A stretch of DNA of 64,000 nt from Tolypeutes matacus (Eukaryota > Chordata > Mammalia > Cingulata > Chlamyphoridae): positions 5,814,346-5,878,345 of the forward strand of contig JAKSZT010054569.1 in assembly GCA_026826555.1 (NCBI GenBank), given 5' to 3'. The notes beneath the pieces were generated by a model. The model saw nothing but the letters and a program-made list of their open reading frames with translations. It did not search any database and had not been told where the DNA came from. Positions 1 through 55,899 of the stretch are shown one piece after another (positions within the stretch are counted from its first letter, which is position 1; each line of letters begins with the position of its first letter). The translations under genes and the position numbers were made by a program.

Positions 1-149
1 CACCACTATCAGCAAGGGTTAACACAAATTACTTACGGGACGCTGTGTTAGACACTTGGGGATACAAAAAGGCTTAAGTCTCACAGGGGCTTGCAATATA
101 GTTGGGGAGGCAGAAACAAAGAAAACAATTACAGAGCAGTATAAAGAAT

Positions 150-240
150 GGTCTCAAGAGTGTTATACACTTATTGTTTATGTACGTTCATGTATGAATG
201 ACATACTTCAATAAAATTTTATAAAAAACAAAACAAAAAA
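150..240 (+). repeat. L1 3' end fragment
   Basis: The tail (tgtatgaatgacatacttca followed by an A-rich end) matches the end of the larger L1 3' UTR copy at about 1390-1790. The remainder of 1-556 (HADHB intron 3) holds nothing I recognise. Confidence 0.5.
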
Positions 241-556
241 GAGTGTTGGTAACCTAATAGTCTCCAGGACTGATAGCCAGGGGGTGAATAAACTGACCAG
301 CAAGTTTCATGGGACCTCCATGACTCTATCAGTCTCTAAATCCCCTGGTGACATCCCTGAGCCCAACCCTATACCATGCAGGGTCTTTACTGATTGACTC
401 TATATTCTTTTAAATTGAAGCCAATACTGATGTTCATATTGGTCACAAAAAGGGGAAAATTAGTAAATTAGTTTTGTTTTTTATTTATAATTCATGAATA
501 CAGAGACTGGAATCTGACAATTGAATAAAAACTGTTTAGTTTACAAATTACTATAC

Positions 557-601
557 CTGGGGCAGCTTGCAGCCGGGAGGAACAGCTCAGAGGTCTGATA
601 G
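557..601 (-). CDS. HADHB: HADHB coding exon 3 (partial transit peptide)
   Basis: Read on the minus strand, a CAG acceptor precedes position 601 and a GTATAG donor follows 557. The 45 nt continue the frame from exon 2 (one base carried over) and give IRPLSCSSRLQAAP, matching human IRPLSCSSQLRAAP. The exon ends in phase 1; the next exon is not in the window. Confidence 0.9.
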
Positions 602-3600
602 CTGGAAGACAAAATAAACTGGTTTACAAAAAGTGATACAAGTCAATATTTGTATAAGATCCTTATAAATCCAAATCTAATCTTAAAAAAGAAAGGAAAA
701 ATTAAACTTACGAAATCTGACAGCCCATTTTGATGTTGTGGAAAGAGTTTTAAAAGTATAAGTCAAGAGGGAAGTCATTCTGAAATCTAAAAAAGAGAAG
801 AAAAATATATTTTGGGTTATTTGAACACTTTATAGCTTATACTGTAGCCTATCCTCTCTGATAACCTCACCCAAGGCTACTAAAAATACTATAAAATTTA
901 ATCTGTTACCAACTATCCTTCTTCTAATCATGATATTACATTGTGCCAGCCACTTTTCTAAGTATTAACACATCTAATCACAACAATCTAAGAAGTAGGC
1001 ATTACTATTTGTACGAGAGGCAGAAGGAAACTGAGGCACAAAGGGGCTGAAAGGCTTGCTCAAAGACCAAAGCTAGTATATAGCAAAGCTGGGACTGTGA
1101 TAACTCCAGAGTTTGTGCTCTTCTCCTCTAGGAACAAAGGTGTGGACATACTGCTGCATGATCATGAAATCACCAATTTCCTGATTTTTGAAGGTTACAT
1201 TGTGATTATGTAGAATGCATAGTGAGATGTTTGTATCTGAAGGATACAAATGAAATATTCAGGAATGGGGAGGTAGCATGGCAGCATCTTATTCTCAACA
1301 GGTGCAGAAGAAAAAAGTTCATTGTACTTGCAACTTTTTAACAAGTTTTATATTGTTTTGAAATTTAAAAAATGAAAATTCTATATATAAAAATCAATAT
1401 GTACAACACGATGAATCCTGTGGAGGAAGATGGACTGTGATTAACAGAACTAATATGAGAACTTTCTCTCATGAACTATAAGAAATATATAATATTAATT
1501 CAGGGTGTTAATATTTGGGTGGGTTTGGGGAAAAACATACCAAATGTAAGATATGGGCTATAGTTAGTAGTAATATTTGGATGATGCACTTTCATAGTTT
1601 GTAACAAATGTTTCACAACAATGCAAGGTGTTGGTGGTGGGGTGATGTATGGGAGCCCTGTATGACGATGTGCATGTTTGTTGTGTAAGTCCAAACCTTT
1701 TACTACACACTTAGTGATTATGTATGTTCCCGTATGAATTATATACTTCAGTAAAAATTTTTAAAAATGAGAATAAAAATAAAAATATTTAAAATACATT
1801 AACCACCCCCCCCATGGCTAAATTCCTAATAACGAGTTCCTATAAATCAATAAGAAAAAAACCAGCAGACACACAGGCAAAGGATATGAACACACTATTC
1901 ACAGTAATGAAAATACAAATGGCTTTTAAATATAGGAAAAGATGTTCAACCTCACTCATCAGAGAAATGCCAATTAAAACCACACCGAGATATAACTTTG
2001 GACCTGGCAAATTGGCAAAGATATGCACCGTGAGGGTCAGAGTATGGCTGAAGAGGCACTCTCACTTTCTGCCGCTGAGAGTGTAAACTGGGTGCAATCC
2101 CTCTGGAAGGCAATTCGGCAATTATCTGTCAAAATGACAACTGCACCTAACTTTTGTTCCAGCAATTCCATTCCATGGCTATTACTTGCACACATGGGAC
2201 ATGACTTTTATCAGCACTGTTTGTAATAGCGAAATATGAGAACAACCAATGAACAGGCAATTGGTTAAGTAAACCACGCTACAACCACTCAAAGAAGCAT
2301 GCAGCTGTAAAGGTAAGGTGGTGATCATGTTTTTGTTTTTTCAGGAGGCACCAGGAATCAAACCTGGGACCTCCATCTCCCCACTATATGTATCTACAGT
2401 ATGTATCTTATTTATTTGTGTATATGCAGCAGAGGTAATCGTGAGTCCTGGAGGGCCTTCAGGAGCTAGGCAACATCGGCTGAGAGAAGCGGAGCATAAG
2501 GTTCAAGATGGAAAAATCAAGAACCAATACTATCAAGGAAAACTTAACAACTATCAATATTGTAGCCAGAAAAATTAACCAACTTCTAGAAGTAGAAAGG
2601 AATCTATTTGACTATGGATCAACATATATTGGACTTAATGCTGCTCTCTGTGGACTAATAGCAAATAGTCTTTTTCGACGTGTCTTAAATGTGACACAGG
2701 CTCGTATAGCTGCTGGCTTACCAATGGCAGTGATCCCATTTTTGACAGCACATGCATCTTACAAAGGTTTTGTAAGTTTACCTTTGACTACAGGTGATTT
2801 GAATTGTGAGACCTGTACTGTAACACGGGGTGGATTGGTTGGTCTAGTTTTTGGCGGTCTGTACCCTGTTTTCTTGGCTATTCCTGGGAATGGTGGCCTA
2901 GCAGCCAGATATGTCTCAGCTGTGCTACCAGAGAAAGGAAACATCTTAATTTACTGGATTAGAATCTCTAAGCCTATCTTTAGAAAGATGTCATTTACCA
3001 TTTTGCTCCAAACTGTTTTTGCAGCATACCTTGGATCTAGACAATATAAACTGCTCATAAAAGCCCTTCAGGGGAAGCGGCTGTGGCTCAATCAGTAGGG
3101 CTCCCGTTTGCCATATGGGAGGCCCTGGGTTCGGTTCCCGGGGCCTCCTGGTGGGGGCGGGCCCACCCGCATGGCGTGGTTGGCTGACCCAGCGAGCACG
3201 GGCAGCAGGAGGGGGATAAATGAATAAATTAAAAAAAAAAAATTATTAAAAAAAAAAAAAAAAAGCCCTTCAGTCACCTGAACCTGGCCTAGAAATTCAC
3301 TGATTTTAAGCAAATATGTACACAAAAATAAAATGGTAAAAAAAAAAAAAAAAAAAAAATTTGTGTATATGTTTGTTATGTTTTTCTCACTAAGATTTAA
3401 GCTTCAAGAAGGCTGTTTTATTTACCGTTAAACTTTTCAGTACTTAACCCAGTATTGGGCACATAGCAGGAACTCAATAAACATTTATTGAATGAAAAGA
3501 AATAAAAAAAGAAAACAACTGGCTCCCAATGATCCTCACCTCTTGGTATTCACACCCTTGTGTAGCCTTCTCCCACATTCTCCCACAGTTGGTCTGGGTA

Positions 3601-6600
3601 ACCAACAGATCATGTCAGAAGTGATGGTATGTCCCTTCTGAGATCAGCCTATAAAAAACACTGCAGCTTCCGTCTTGGCCTTTCTCTCAGGTCACTCTGG
3701 GGGAAGCCAGCTGCCATGTCACAAGCAGCCCTGTGAAGAGGTCCACGTGGTGAGGAATGGAAGCCGCCTGCCAACAACCATGTGCATGAGTTTGGAAGTG
3801 AATCGTCTAGCCCAGTCTTGCTTTCAGATGACAACAGCCCTGGCCAACATTTGACTGCAATCTACTAGAAATTCTAAGTCAGAACAACCCAGCTAAGTTG
3901 CCTCCAGATTCCTGAACTTCAGAAACCATGTGAGATAATAAATATTGTTTCAAGCTGCTAAATTTTGGGGTAATTTGCTACACAGCAATAGGTAACTAAT
4001 ATAAAGGTCTTAAGGCTTACTTCTTCTGGGTCTCGTAGACGAAAAGGTGGATACCTTACAGCTTCCATAAAGAAGAAAAATCACGTGTTCCACACAGGTG
4101 AATTGGAAAGAAATGGAGGAGTCCAAGCTCTAGACTCACCAGCCTACAGGTATTCAAGGGGCTCTGGACAAGGAGAAAAAGAGGCCCATGAGATGGACAC
4201 TATGGTTTCCAGAAGCTACTGATGATTCCTAAGAGTCTGGGATACAAAGTCCCTTAAGTCAGGGGTCCTTAACCAGGGGTCCACAGACGCCTAAGCGGCC
4301 CATGGAAACATTTCAGGAGGTCCGTGAGATTGAATTGAAAAAAAAAAAAAAAACAATGTATTATCTTTATTTTCTCTGATCTCTGATGTTCAGTATCATA
4401 AAACTATCTGCCATTACATTCTGAGAAAGTGTCTGTGGTTTTCACCTGACTGGCAAAGGGTTCCACGGAACAAAAAAAGGTTAAGAACCCCTGCATTAAG
4501 TAAATGTTATACTGAAATAAAATCCAAGAAAATAGTCAAGAACATTTTGAAAAAAAGAAAGGGAGACTCTGCTCAAATAGATATCAAAACTTTCTATAAA
4601 TAGCAGCCCAGATTAAATACTTAAAACATCTACACAGCAAAAATTACTATAAATAAAGTTAAAAGGCAAATAATAGCTTGGGGGAAAATACAACATGTGA
4701 AACAGACAAAGGATTAAGGCCCATTATCCAAAGAAAACTACAAATTATAGGAAAAAGGAACCAATCCATAATGGAAGCTGTGGCTATCACCCTACCATCC
4801 ATTCCACCGCACGGTGTAATTGCCATGTGGTTTACATGGGATTGAGCCCAGACCAACTCCAGGATTTAAACCAATCAGAATAATCGAATTCTTTGCCAAA
4901 ATCCCTGGTTCAGGTAATGAGGCCTAAACCAATCCATGAGTGCATAGTGTTCCCCTGACCACCGGTATTGATTTAGGGTAGGCTAGTCAGTGTGGCATTC
5001 AAGACTTCTCCCTGGAACCCTGGGACACGAAACTGCTTTCCTTCTGAGGCTTGACACTGCTACAGCAGTTTGCAAACATGAGGAAAGCAAGCCTAAGGAG
5101 ACAGCTGGCCCCAAAGCAAGACAGAGTGGAGAATTTCAGGAAAAGAGATAAGAGCCCTGGTCAAATCACATGTTCCAGCCAACCACTGTGCTGTTCAGGT
5201 CAATGAGCCAAGGAAATCCCCTTAAATAATTTTCTGCTCTTGCAACTGAAAGGTTCCTTCCTGACAAATGACTAAAAGGAAAAATGCACAAATAAGCAAT
5301 TCACAGAAGAAATAAAAATGGCTAACAAACAAAATAAAAAATGCTCAACCTCAGAAACAAAAAAATTAAAAAATTAAAACAAGGTATCATGTTTAGCTTA
5401 TCGGATTGGCAAAAAATTAAAAATATGGTTAATATCCAATTCTGGTAAGAATGTTTCTAATTAAATAGACACTGTTACATACAGTTGATAGAAGTACAAA
5501 TTGTTATAGCCTTTTTGAAAGGCAATTTGTAGTTATCTATCAAATTTTAAATTATGAATCTCTTACCCAGTTCTCTTATAAGTCTCTAACCTAAAGAAAT
5601 ACTCAAGCTGTATGAGTAGTACTGTTTGTATATGTGGAAAAGTGAAACTAATCTAAATGCACATCAATAAGAAATGGTTAAATAAATTATAGTATGAACA
5701 TAGCATGGGGCACTGTTTAGCAGTTTGGAAAGAAAAATGCAACATAATGATACACAAACACACTCTGACATGGAGAAATGTGCCTAATATACATCAAATG
5801 AAAAAGCAAGTAGCAGAACAATATATATAGGAAGACCCCATTTTGTGACAGAAAGAAAAGAGAAAAGAGAGCTCACAAAGCTATGAGTATGAGTCTACAA
5901 ACAGAAGAGATAGGGGGGGCTTTTATTTTATATTCTTCTGTTTTTTATCTTTTTACAATGAACATTTTATTTTTCATATAGCATAATTCTAGTTTTGCTT
6001 AAAATCCACATATATATTAATCCTTATATATATGTGGATTTAAAATCCTTATATAGATATATAGATAAAGATTTTTTTTTTTACCAGGAGGTCCCAGGGA
6101 TCGAACCCAGGTTCCTCCATATGGGAGACGGACGCCCAACTGTTTGAGCCACATCCGTCCCCCTTAGATATATAAAAATACACAAATCCATTAAAAATGT
6201 CCAGAAAAAATGCATAACAAAATGTTAGTAGTTATCTGAGTGATGGAATTATAGATGCATTTATTTTATATAGACTTTTGTGTAGTTCCCCCCCCCCTTT
6301 TTTTTAAGGACCACGGATTAAACCTGGGACCTCATATATGCAAAGCAGGCACTCAACCACTGCACTACACCGGCTACCCCCCCTTTTTGGTTTAATTCCC
6401 CTTTAATAATTAACAAAAATGAGAAAGAAATTTCAAAAAGGACTAAGCAGCCTTCCCTCTGGGAAGTTGACCTTTACTATCATTTGCTCTAAGCTTCAGG
6501 AAATAGAATTTTGACTACCCTGGAAACTCCAGGGTAGGGTAGGCTTTGTACAGTGTGGAACTATGGAAAGATGCATGAAGTTGCAGGTACCTGGGAGGAA

Positions 6601-8640
6601 GAAAAAGAAGAAAGGGCTAAGCAAGTTATGAAAGCAAGATGGGGTGGCTCTAAAAGTTCATAGTTATAGATGCATTAAAACACAGCGTAATGGTTAAGAG
6701 CACAGACTGCCTGAGGACAAATACTGGCTCCATTCTAGCAAGTTACTTAACCCTTCTCTGCCTTAGCATCCTAGCTAACACCAGTTCTTACCTCATAGGG
6801 TTGTTGCAAAGATTAACTAAATTGGATATCTTAGAAAAGTGCCTGAGACACAGTAAGGGTTATATGCTATTATTGCTATTATTATATTATATATTATTAC
6901 ATACATTATATTGCTATTATTATATAAGTATTATATTACTACATAATAACATATTATTATATTGCTATTATAGTACATTATATTGCTGTATTGCTTTTAT
7001 TATTAGTAGGTAGTGAGATATAAAGGTATTTAGTTCCTGCTCTGTAGAAGGCATTGTACTAAAGTACTGAGGATCAAAGAAACACAACATTTTTGCCCCA
7101 ATGGAGCTTACAAATTTGTTGAAAGTGCAAGGCACAAAAAAGCCAAGAGGACAAAGGGTGATCTAAATCAGGGGCTGCCAAACTACAGTTGATGGGCTTC
7201 TAGCTTAGAACAGTTTGTACATGTTTAAAGGGTTGTAGAGCAAAACAAAGAAGAAGATATGACAGAGACCTTTGCAGGCCCGCAAAGCCTAAACTATTTA
7301 CTTTCCGCCCCCTTACAGAAGTTTGCCACTCCTCATCTAAATAATAAGTGCTACACGGAATGAGGTGTTTAAGGGAGCATTACATGGGCAAGAGGCAGGC
7401 CTTGAACTGTAAAAATGTTTTTAAGTTGGAGAGCCTATGGAGGTAGGTCATCACAGATCCTTTCTGAAATTTCCTAGGAGGTGATCACCGGTCATACAGT
7501 TTCTGCCCAAAGCATTCACAGTGATGGGAGACTCTATTTGACTTGAGTTTTAAACAGAGACCTCTCCTCTTTCTTTCCATACTCACTTCAGTCTCAATTT
7601 CCCTGTCATTTTCCCCCTGGCCCTTCTTGATTCCTCTCTTGCCCGACATCAATCTGGCAATTAGTGAGATTCAGGTTAGTGAGACTCAGAGAATCAGATC
7701 CTGGCTCCTCCGTCCCCAGAAAATGTCCCTACTCTTCGAGCTCCCCATACTTCATTTGGAAAATGCAAATAAAGATACAAAGTTTAGGGTCGTCAGGATT
7801 AAAAGAGATGGCATGAAAGTGCCTGGAGCACAAGAGGCCCTCAAAATTTCTTCCTTTTGGAATGAATCGCTCTATTATTCACAGGTCTGTGGAGCATAAA
7901 AAGCTGCTGCCATGCAGCGCACAGGTCTTGACTGGAAATTAGTAGACTTAGGTTCTAGTCCTATTTCTACCACCTGTGACCTTGAGTAAAACCACTCTAA
8001 TTTGGGGGCTTCAGTTTCCATACCGATACAGTGAAGAGGGTGAATGACCAGATGATACCCAGGTACCCCCTAGATTTGAAAATTCCCCTGCACCCCTAGA
8101 TCTCCGAACAGGAGCGAAGAATGTCTCAGCTCCTCCCACACTCGAGTCCCGAAAGGTTACTTGACCGAGATCCATCCTTTTAGAGGAGAAATCCGGGTAG
8201 ATCCGTGGACCAGTTCTGAAGCTTTATGGCCGATGATCTGGCTACAGGTAAACAATAAATAGCCCAGGGGTGTACGCCCACACAAACTATTCGCGGGGAT
8301 AAAAGATACAGGTGACACTGCCGCTCACAGCTACAGCTAGAAGGCGAGCCCAAGTTACTGCTCTAACGCTAGTCGCTCTCGGTACTGGCCACCTGGTCCG
8401 AGAAACTGCCTCCCAAGCCCCCGAATGCGAGCCTCCCAGGGAGGGGAAGCTTCTGGCCGGCGGCCTCAGGTCCCGGCGCAGTCGAGGGGAAAGGTGTGGC
8501 TCTCGCCGGGCGGGAAGGCCAAGCGGAAAGCCGAGCGCAAGCACCGTCTCACCTTAGCTCGCTCCTGCTCCGACTCCGGTTCCGTGCAAAGTTGGGACCC
8601 AAGCGTCAAGACTGGGCCTGACCAAGGGGCGGGCACTGAC
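557..8640 (-). CDS. HADHB: HADHB, 5' part of the gene (exons 1-3), continues beyond the left edge
   Basis: HADHB encodes the beta subunit of the mitochondrial trifunctional protein, the long-chain 3-ketoacyl-CoA thiolase that makes the final cleavage of beta-oxidation together with HADHA. Seen here: coding exon 2 (712-778) with the start codon at 776-778, coding exon 3 (557-601), and a consensus splice donor for a non-coding exon 1 ending at 8553. The 37 codons visible match the human N-terminus ([10 protein letters not shown]... and IRPLSCSS) with several conservative changes. This part is the mitochondrial transit peptide, basic and rich in Ser/Thr. The thiolase domain itself lies outside the window. 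Intron 1 is about 7.8 kb. The gene is head-to-head with HADHA. The right boundary (transcription start) is approximate. Confidence 0.9.
712..778 (-). CDS. HADHB: HADHB first coding exon (start codon, transit peptide)
   Basis: The minus-strand ATG at 778-776 opens 22 codons plus one base, giving MTSLLTYTFKTLSTTSKWAV and then RF, which aligns with human [20 protein letters not shown] and then F. The donor GTAAGT lies at 706-711. A pyrimidine-rich acceptor lies just upstream; AG at 787-788 or at 780-781 are both possible, so only a few bases of 5' UTR belong to this exon. Confidence 0.92.
950..1130 (+). repeat. MIR SINE
   Basis: It has the core pattern aggaaactgaggcacaaagg, then gctcaaagaccaaagctagt, and an end resembling MIR. 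It is diverged. Confidence 0.75.
1390..1790 (+). mobile_element. L1 3' UTR (xenarthran-type)
   Basis: The segment with gatgtatgggagccctgtat and a terminal cttcagtaaaaattttt is repeated in reverse at about 36,190-36,420 and in part at 150-240, so it is a dispersed family; the A-rich 3' end suggests L1. Confidence 0.6.
1800..2250 (+). repeat. L1 fragment (end of ORF2 / 3' region)
   Basis: It contains L1-typical text: aaaaccagcagacacacagg, gaaaagatgttcaacctcac, and gccaattaaaaccacaccgaga. It is too broken to encode protein. Confidence 0.75.
2338..2392 (-). repeat. DAS SINE remnant
   Basis: The text aggaggcaccaggaatcaaacctgggacctcc is the reverse of the DAS B-box region. Only part of the element survives. 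Confidence 0.6.
2427..3358 (+). pseudogene. TMEM126A: TMEM126A processed retrocopy in HADHB intron 1, interrupted by a DAS SINE
   Basis: TMEM126A is a mitochondrial inner-membrane protein with four membrane segments, linked to complex I assembly. The frame opening at 2508 matches it for 188 codons (GLNAALCGLIANSLFRR, ARIAAGLPMA, GGLYPVFLAIP, YLGSRQYKLLIKALQ). It is intronless, has about 80 bp of 5' UTR-like sequence, an AATAAA at 3326-3331, a long poly(A) tail and a 13-bp target duplication (atttgtgtatatg, 2414-2426 and 3359-3371), so it is a full-length mRNA retrocopy. A DAS SINE (3072-3260, duplication aaaagcccttcag at 3059-3071 and 3261-3273) splits the last codons. Beyond it the original tail continues SPEPGLEIH and TGA at 3301-3303. 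The surviving open frame 2508-3098 is 196 aa, its last eight residues SINE-derived. It lies antisense to HADHB. Expression is unknown. Confidence 0.93.
3072..3260 (+). mobile_element. DAS SINE, long form, inside the TMEM126A retrocopy
   Basis: It starts gggaagcggctgtggctcaa, carries the tRNA-like B box ggttcggttccc, and ends in an A-rich tail. It is flanked by a perfect 13-bp duplication of retrocopy sequence, so it inserted after the retrocopy. Confidence 0.95.
3400..3500 (+). repeat. MIR/L2 3' end fragment
   Basis: It has the typical ending gcacatagcaggaactcaat followed by aaacatttattgaatgaa. Confidence 0.6.
3515..4005 (+). repeat. MLT1 (MaLR) solo LTR
   Basis: It starts actggctcccaatgatcctc and ends ttttggggtaatttgctaca and agcaataggtaactaata, both characteristic of MLT1 LTRs. 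It carries an aataaa-type signal near the end. It encodes nothing. Confidence 0.75.
4262..4496. repeat. hAT-type non-autonomous DNA transposon
   Basis: The ends (caggggtccttaaccagggg near 4262 and ggttaagaacccctg near 4496) are inverted repeats of about 14 bp, as in hAT-Charlie MITEs. The subfamily is not assigned. Confidence 0.65.
5255..5870 (+). repeat. L1 fragment
   Basis: It contains gcacaaataagcaattcaca, aaatggctaacaaacaaaat, and gaagaccccattttgtgaca, a diverged L1 3' ORF2/UTR. It lies antisense to HADHB. Confidence 0.65.
6002..6041. repeat. Perfect 16-bp AT-rich inverted repeat
   Basis: Arms 6002-6017 and 6026-6041 (aaatccacatatatat and its complement) are separated by 8 bp. It is probably a by-product of AT-rich sequence. 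Confidence 0.8.
6071..6163 (-). mobile_element. DAS SINE, short form
   Basis: It is the reverse of cggatgtggctcaa...ggttcgatccctgggacctcc, with a poly(T) at the left. Confidence 0.92.
6295..6378 (-). repeat. tRNA-derived SINE, diverged DAS-like
   Basis: The text aaacctgggacctcatatat and aggcactcaaccactgcact resembles a DAS variant with a 'cactcaaccactg' A-box region. It is diverged. Confidence 0.6.
6685..6865 (+). repeat. MIR SINE
   Basis: It contains ggttaagagcacagactgcc and catagggttgttgcaaagat, the classic MIR pattern. Confidence 0.75.
6868..7002. repeat. AT/ATT-rich low-complexity tract
   Basis: It is an imperfect run of tatt/atta units following the MIR. It creates a spurious Leu/Tyr-rich frame. 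Confidence 0.75.
7170..7340. repeat. hAT-type non-autonomous DNA transposon
   Basis: Its ends resemble the caggggtcagcaaact / agtttgccactcc class of hAT MITE, and the middle includes tttgcaggcccgcaaagcct. The preceding 7,020-7,140 looks like an L2 remnant. Confidence 0.55.
7925..8035 (+). repeat. MIR SINE fragment
   Basis: The text ttctaccacctgtgaccttgag and onward to cttcagtttccat is MIR-like and diverged. Confidence 0.55.
8553..8640 (-). other. HADHB: HADHB non-coding exon 1 (5' UTR), 5' end approximate
   Basis: On the minus strand the sequence GAGCTAAG|GTGAGA at 8547-8560 is a strong consensus donor inside the CpG island, at the position expected for HADHB exon 1 facing HADHA. The exon's last base is 8553. 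The transcription start cannot be read from sequence; 8640 is a guess. Confidence 0.55.
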
Positions 8641-8955
8641 TGAAAGGACCCCTCCTCTGCGCGCCCGCCTCGAGCTGCGCGGGCCCCGCGGGCTGCCCGC
8701 GGGCTGCCTGACTGGAAGGCGCGGCTCTCCGCCCCTTCCTCGACGACCCTCCGTCTCCCGACGGAGAAAGCGACTTGTCCGCCTTGTTAGCCGGGAGCCA
8801 AATGGGGCGCTGAGGGGCCGGAGGCAGCTCGCCCCCTGGATTTTGGTCAGGCAGTACGGCGGGTTTCTGGCAGGGGCCAGGCGGCGAGAAGAAAAGCCCT
8901 CTGCGCGACCCTCTCCTGTGGCAGCGCTTTCCACTTTCGTCCTCTTCTGCTCAAG

Positions 8956-54175
<45,220 letters not shown>

Positions 54176-54650
54176 GCAGTTCTTGTGCCCTGCTCCGTAA
54201 GCTCACTGACCTGCAGCTGCAGGCAGTGCTGGTCCTCCTTCACAGTGGCATCTAGATTTCTCCAAGTAACCAAAAGGAAAACAAACTCTGACATCAGGCC
54301 TGCTCCTTGATTAAAGTGCCTTCAGCTATGACCACCTTTCCCTCCTGGTGAATTGTTGACTGTGAAATAGATTTTGCACTTCACTTGGAAAACAGAACCC
54401 ACTGAGCCCATGGTTTCATGAGGCCCAATGTGGCAGCATCTCTGGAGCCACTTTTACTGCTTGTTCCTTCCTGGGAGGCTGGTGGTGGTGAGGGCAATTC
54501 TGCACCCAGCCAAACACATGGTCACAATAAAACCCAACTCTCTATCAGCCTCTGCCTGCTTCGTCCTTTCTCTTCTGTCTTTGCCCTTCCAGTTTAAACT
54601 CCCCTTTCAAGGAGCAAGATGTAATAAAGCCCTGTACTTTTGGGGTAAGA
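54176..54650 (+). terminator. HADHA: HADHA 3' UTR with two candidate poly(A) signals
   Basis: The 3' UTR follows the stop codon. AATAAA hexamers lie at 54526-54531 and 54623-54628. The first sits at the place I expect from the human transcript end; the second could give a slightly longer form. The exact cleavage site is not visible. Confidence 0.65.
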
Positions 54651-54989
54651 CTGTGCTGGGAGAGCTCAAGGTAGCAACTTAAGAAAGGGACCGTGATGAT
54701 AGAAAGTGAAACTTTATGAGCCCAAACTGTTTAAATACCACTTAACACACTGCCTGCAGCGGTCAGCTGGAGCAGCCGAAATGTAACAAGTCTGGCGAGC
54801 CAGGAGGTGAAAGACTACATTCCCCAAACTGGATTTCCTCACTGCAGGATTCTACCCCATCCTTCCCTTGCTGTGACTCAAAGTTGGCGCACGCACGCTC
54901 CTTAGGGTGTTTGTGGGTCTGCTGGAGTTGAGCAGAGGAGGCGATGCTAGCCTGATGTTGAGCACAGGCCATACCTCATGGCTGCCCAA

Positions 54990-55100
54990 GAGCAGGGAGA
55001 TGGGCGTTAAGTCCCACCTCTGTCTCCACCAGTTCCTATGAGCAGGGAGATGGGCTTAAGTCCCCCTGTGCCTCCACCAGTTCCTATGAGCAGTACAAGG
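54990..55100. repeat. Two-copy tandem duplication, about 50 bp unit, between HADHA and GAREM2
   Basis: Unit 1 is 54991-55040 and unit 2 is 55041-55088. Each starts agcagggagatgggc and ends ttcctatg, with a few differences, followed by the first bases of a third unit. The rest of the 54,650-55,900 intergenic gap shows no gene or repeat I recognise. Confidence 0.8.
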
Positions 55101-55899
55101 ATGCCCACTCAGCCCCCACTGCCACTCCACTGTGGCCGGGACCCTTCCCCTCCTCTCACCCCCTGGTGTGGAAAGTTCCTACTCGCATTCTGGCAGAAGC
55201 AGTGCCCAGCCTGAGTAAACACCGCCGGGGGCTCCTGACTGGGTCTGGCAAAAGATTCCGCTGAATGTGTGTGGAATCATAACTCAAGTCCCATCACACT
55301 TTGTGCATTCTAAACCTGACTGATTACTCCTGCCTGTGCTCCAGCACTAGAACTTCAAATATTTTCTTGGTCCCAGCTCTGTTCTTGGGACTGGCAGGGA
55401 GCTTAGCTCCGGCTCTGCTAAACAGTTGGTTGCTAGGAAGCCAGAACCTAAAACCAAGTTATCTCTCAGCTGAGTTTCCAGATGATCAGTTTAAGGCAGA
55501 GAACAATCCTCTGCACCCAAGTCCTTAGCAGGCTTCTGACGTGGGAGCCTGAGCGAGCCTCGAGGCAGGCATTCAGGCAGTGCCAGGAAGTTAACTGGGG
55601 CCCTGGTTGGTTGCATTGAGCTTTAAAGTCTGAGTCTCCATTCAGCAGCACTAGTCAGCTGTGAGTTATGATGAAATATTAGTGGGAGTTGGTAGGTTCT
55701 TGAAGGTTAGGGGTGGTTGAGGGGCTTTCAGAGGGGAGCCAGGGCTGGCATTGCCAGCTGCTTCCAGGGACATGTGAAGGGGCCGCATGCACCCACCATT
55801 CCCAAAGTCCTCTCCTGCCCACAGGCATGTGCAGTGCCGGTCGCCCCTCCCCCCGGCCCTCCGGAAGCAGAAAGAGCAGTTGGCACCCAGAATTCCACT

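Noticed and set aside
2338..2578. 86-codon frame just upstream of the TMEM126A retrocopy
   Set aside because: It joins a DAS remnant to the retrocopy's 5' UTR and runs into the coding part in another frame; it has no independent support.
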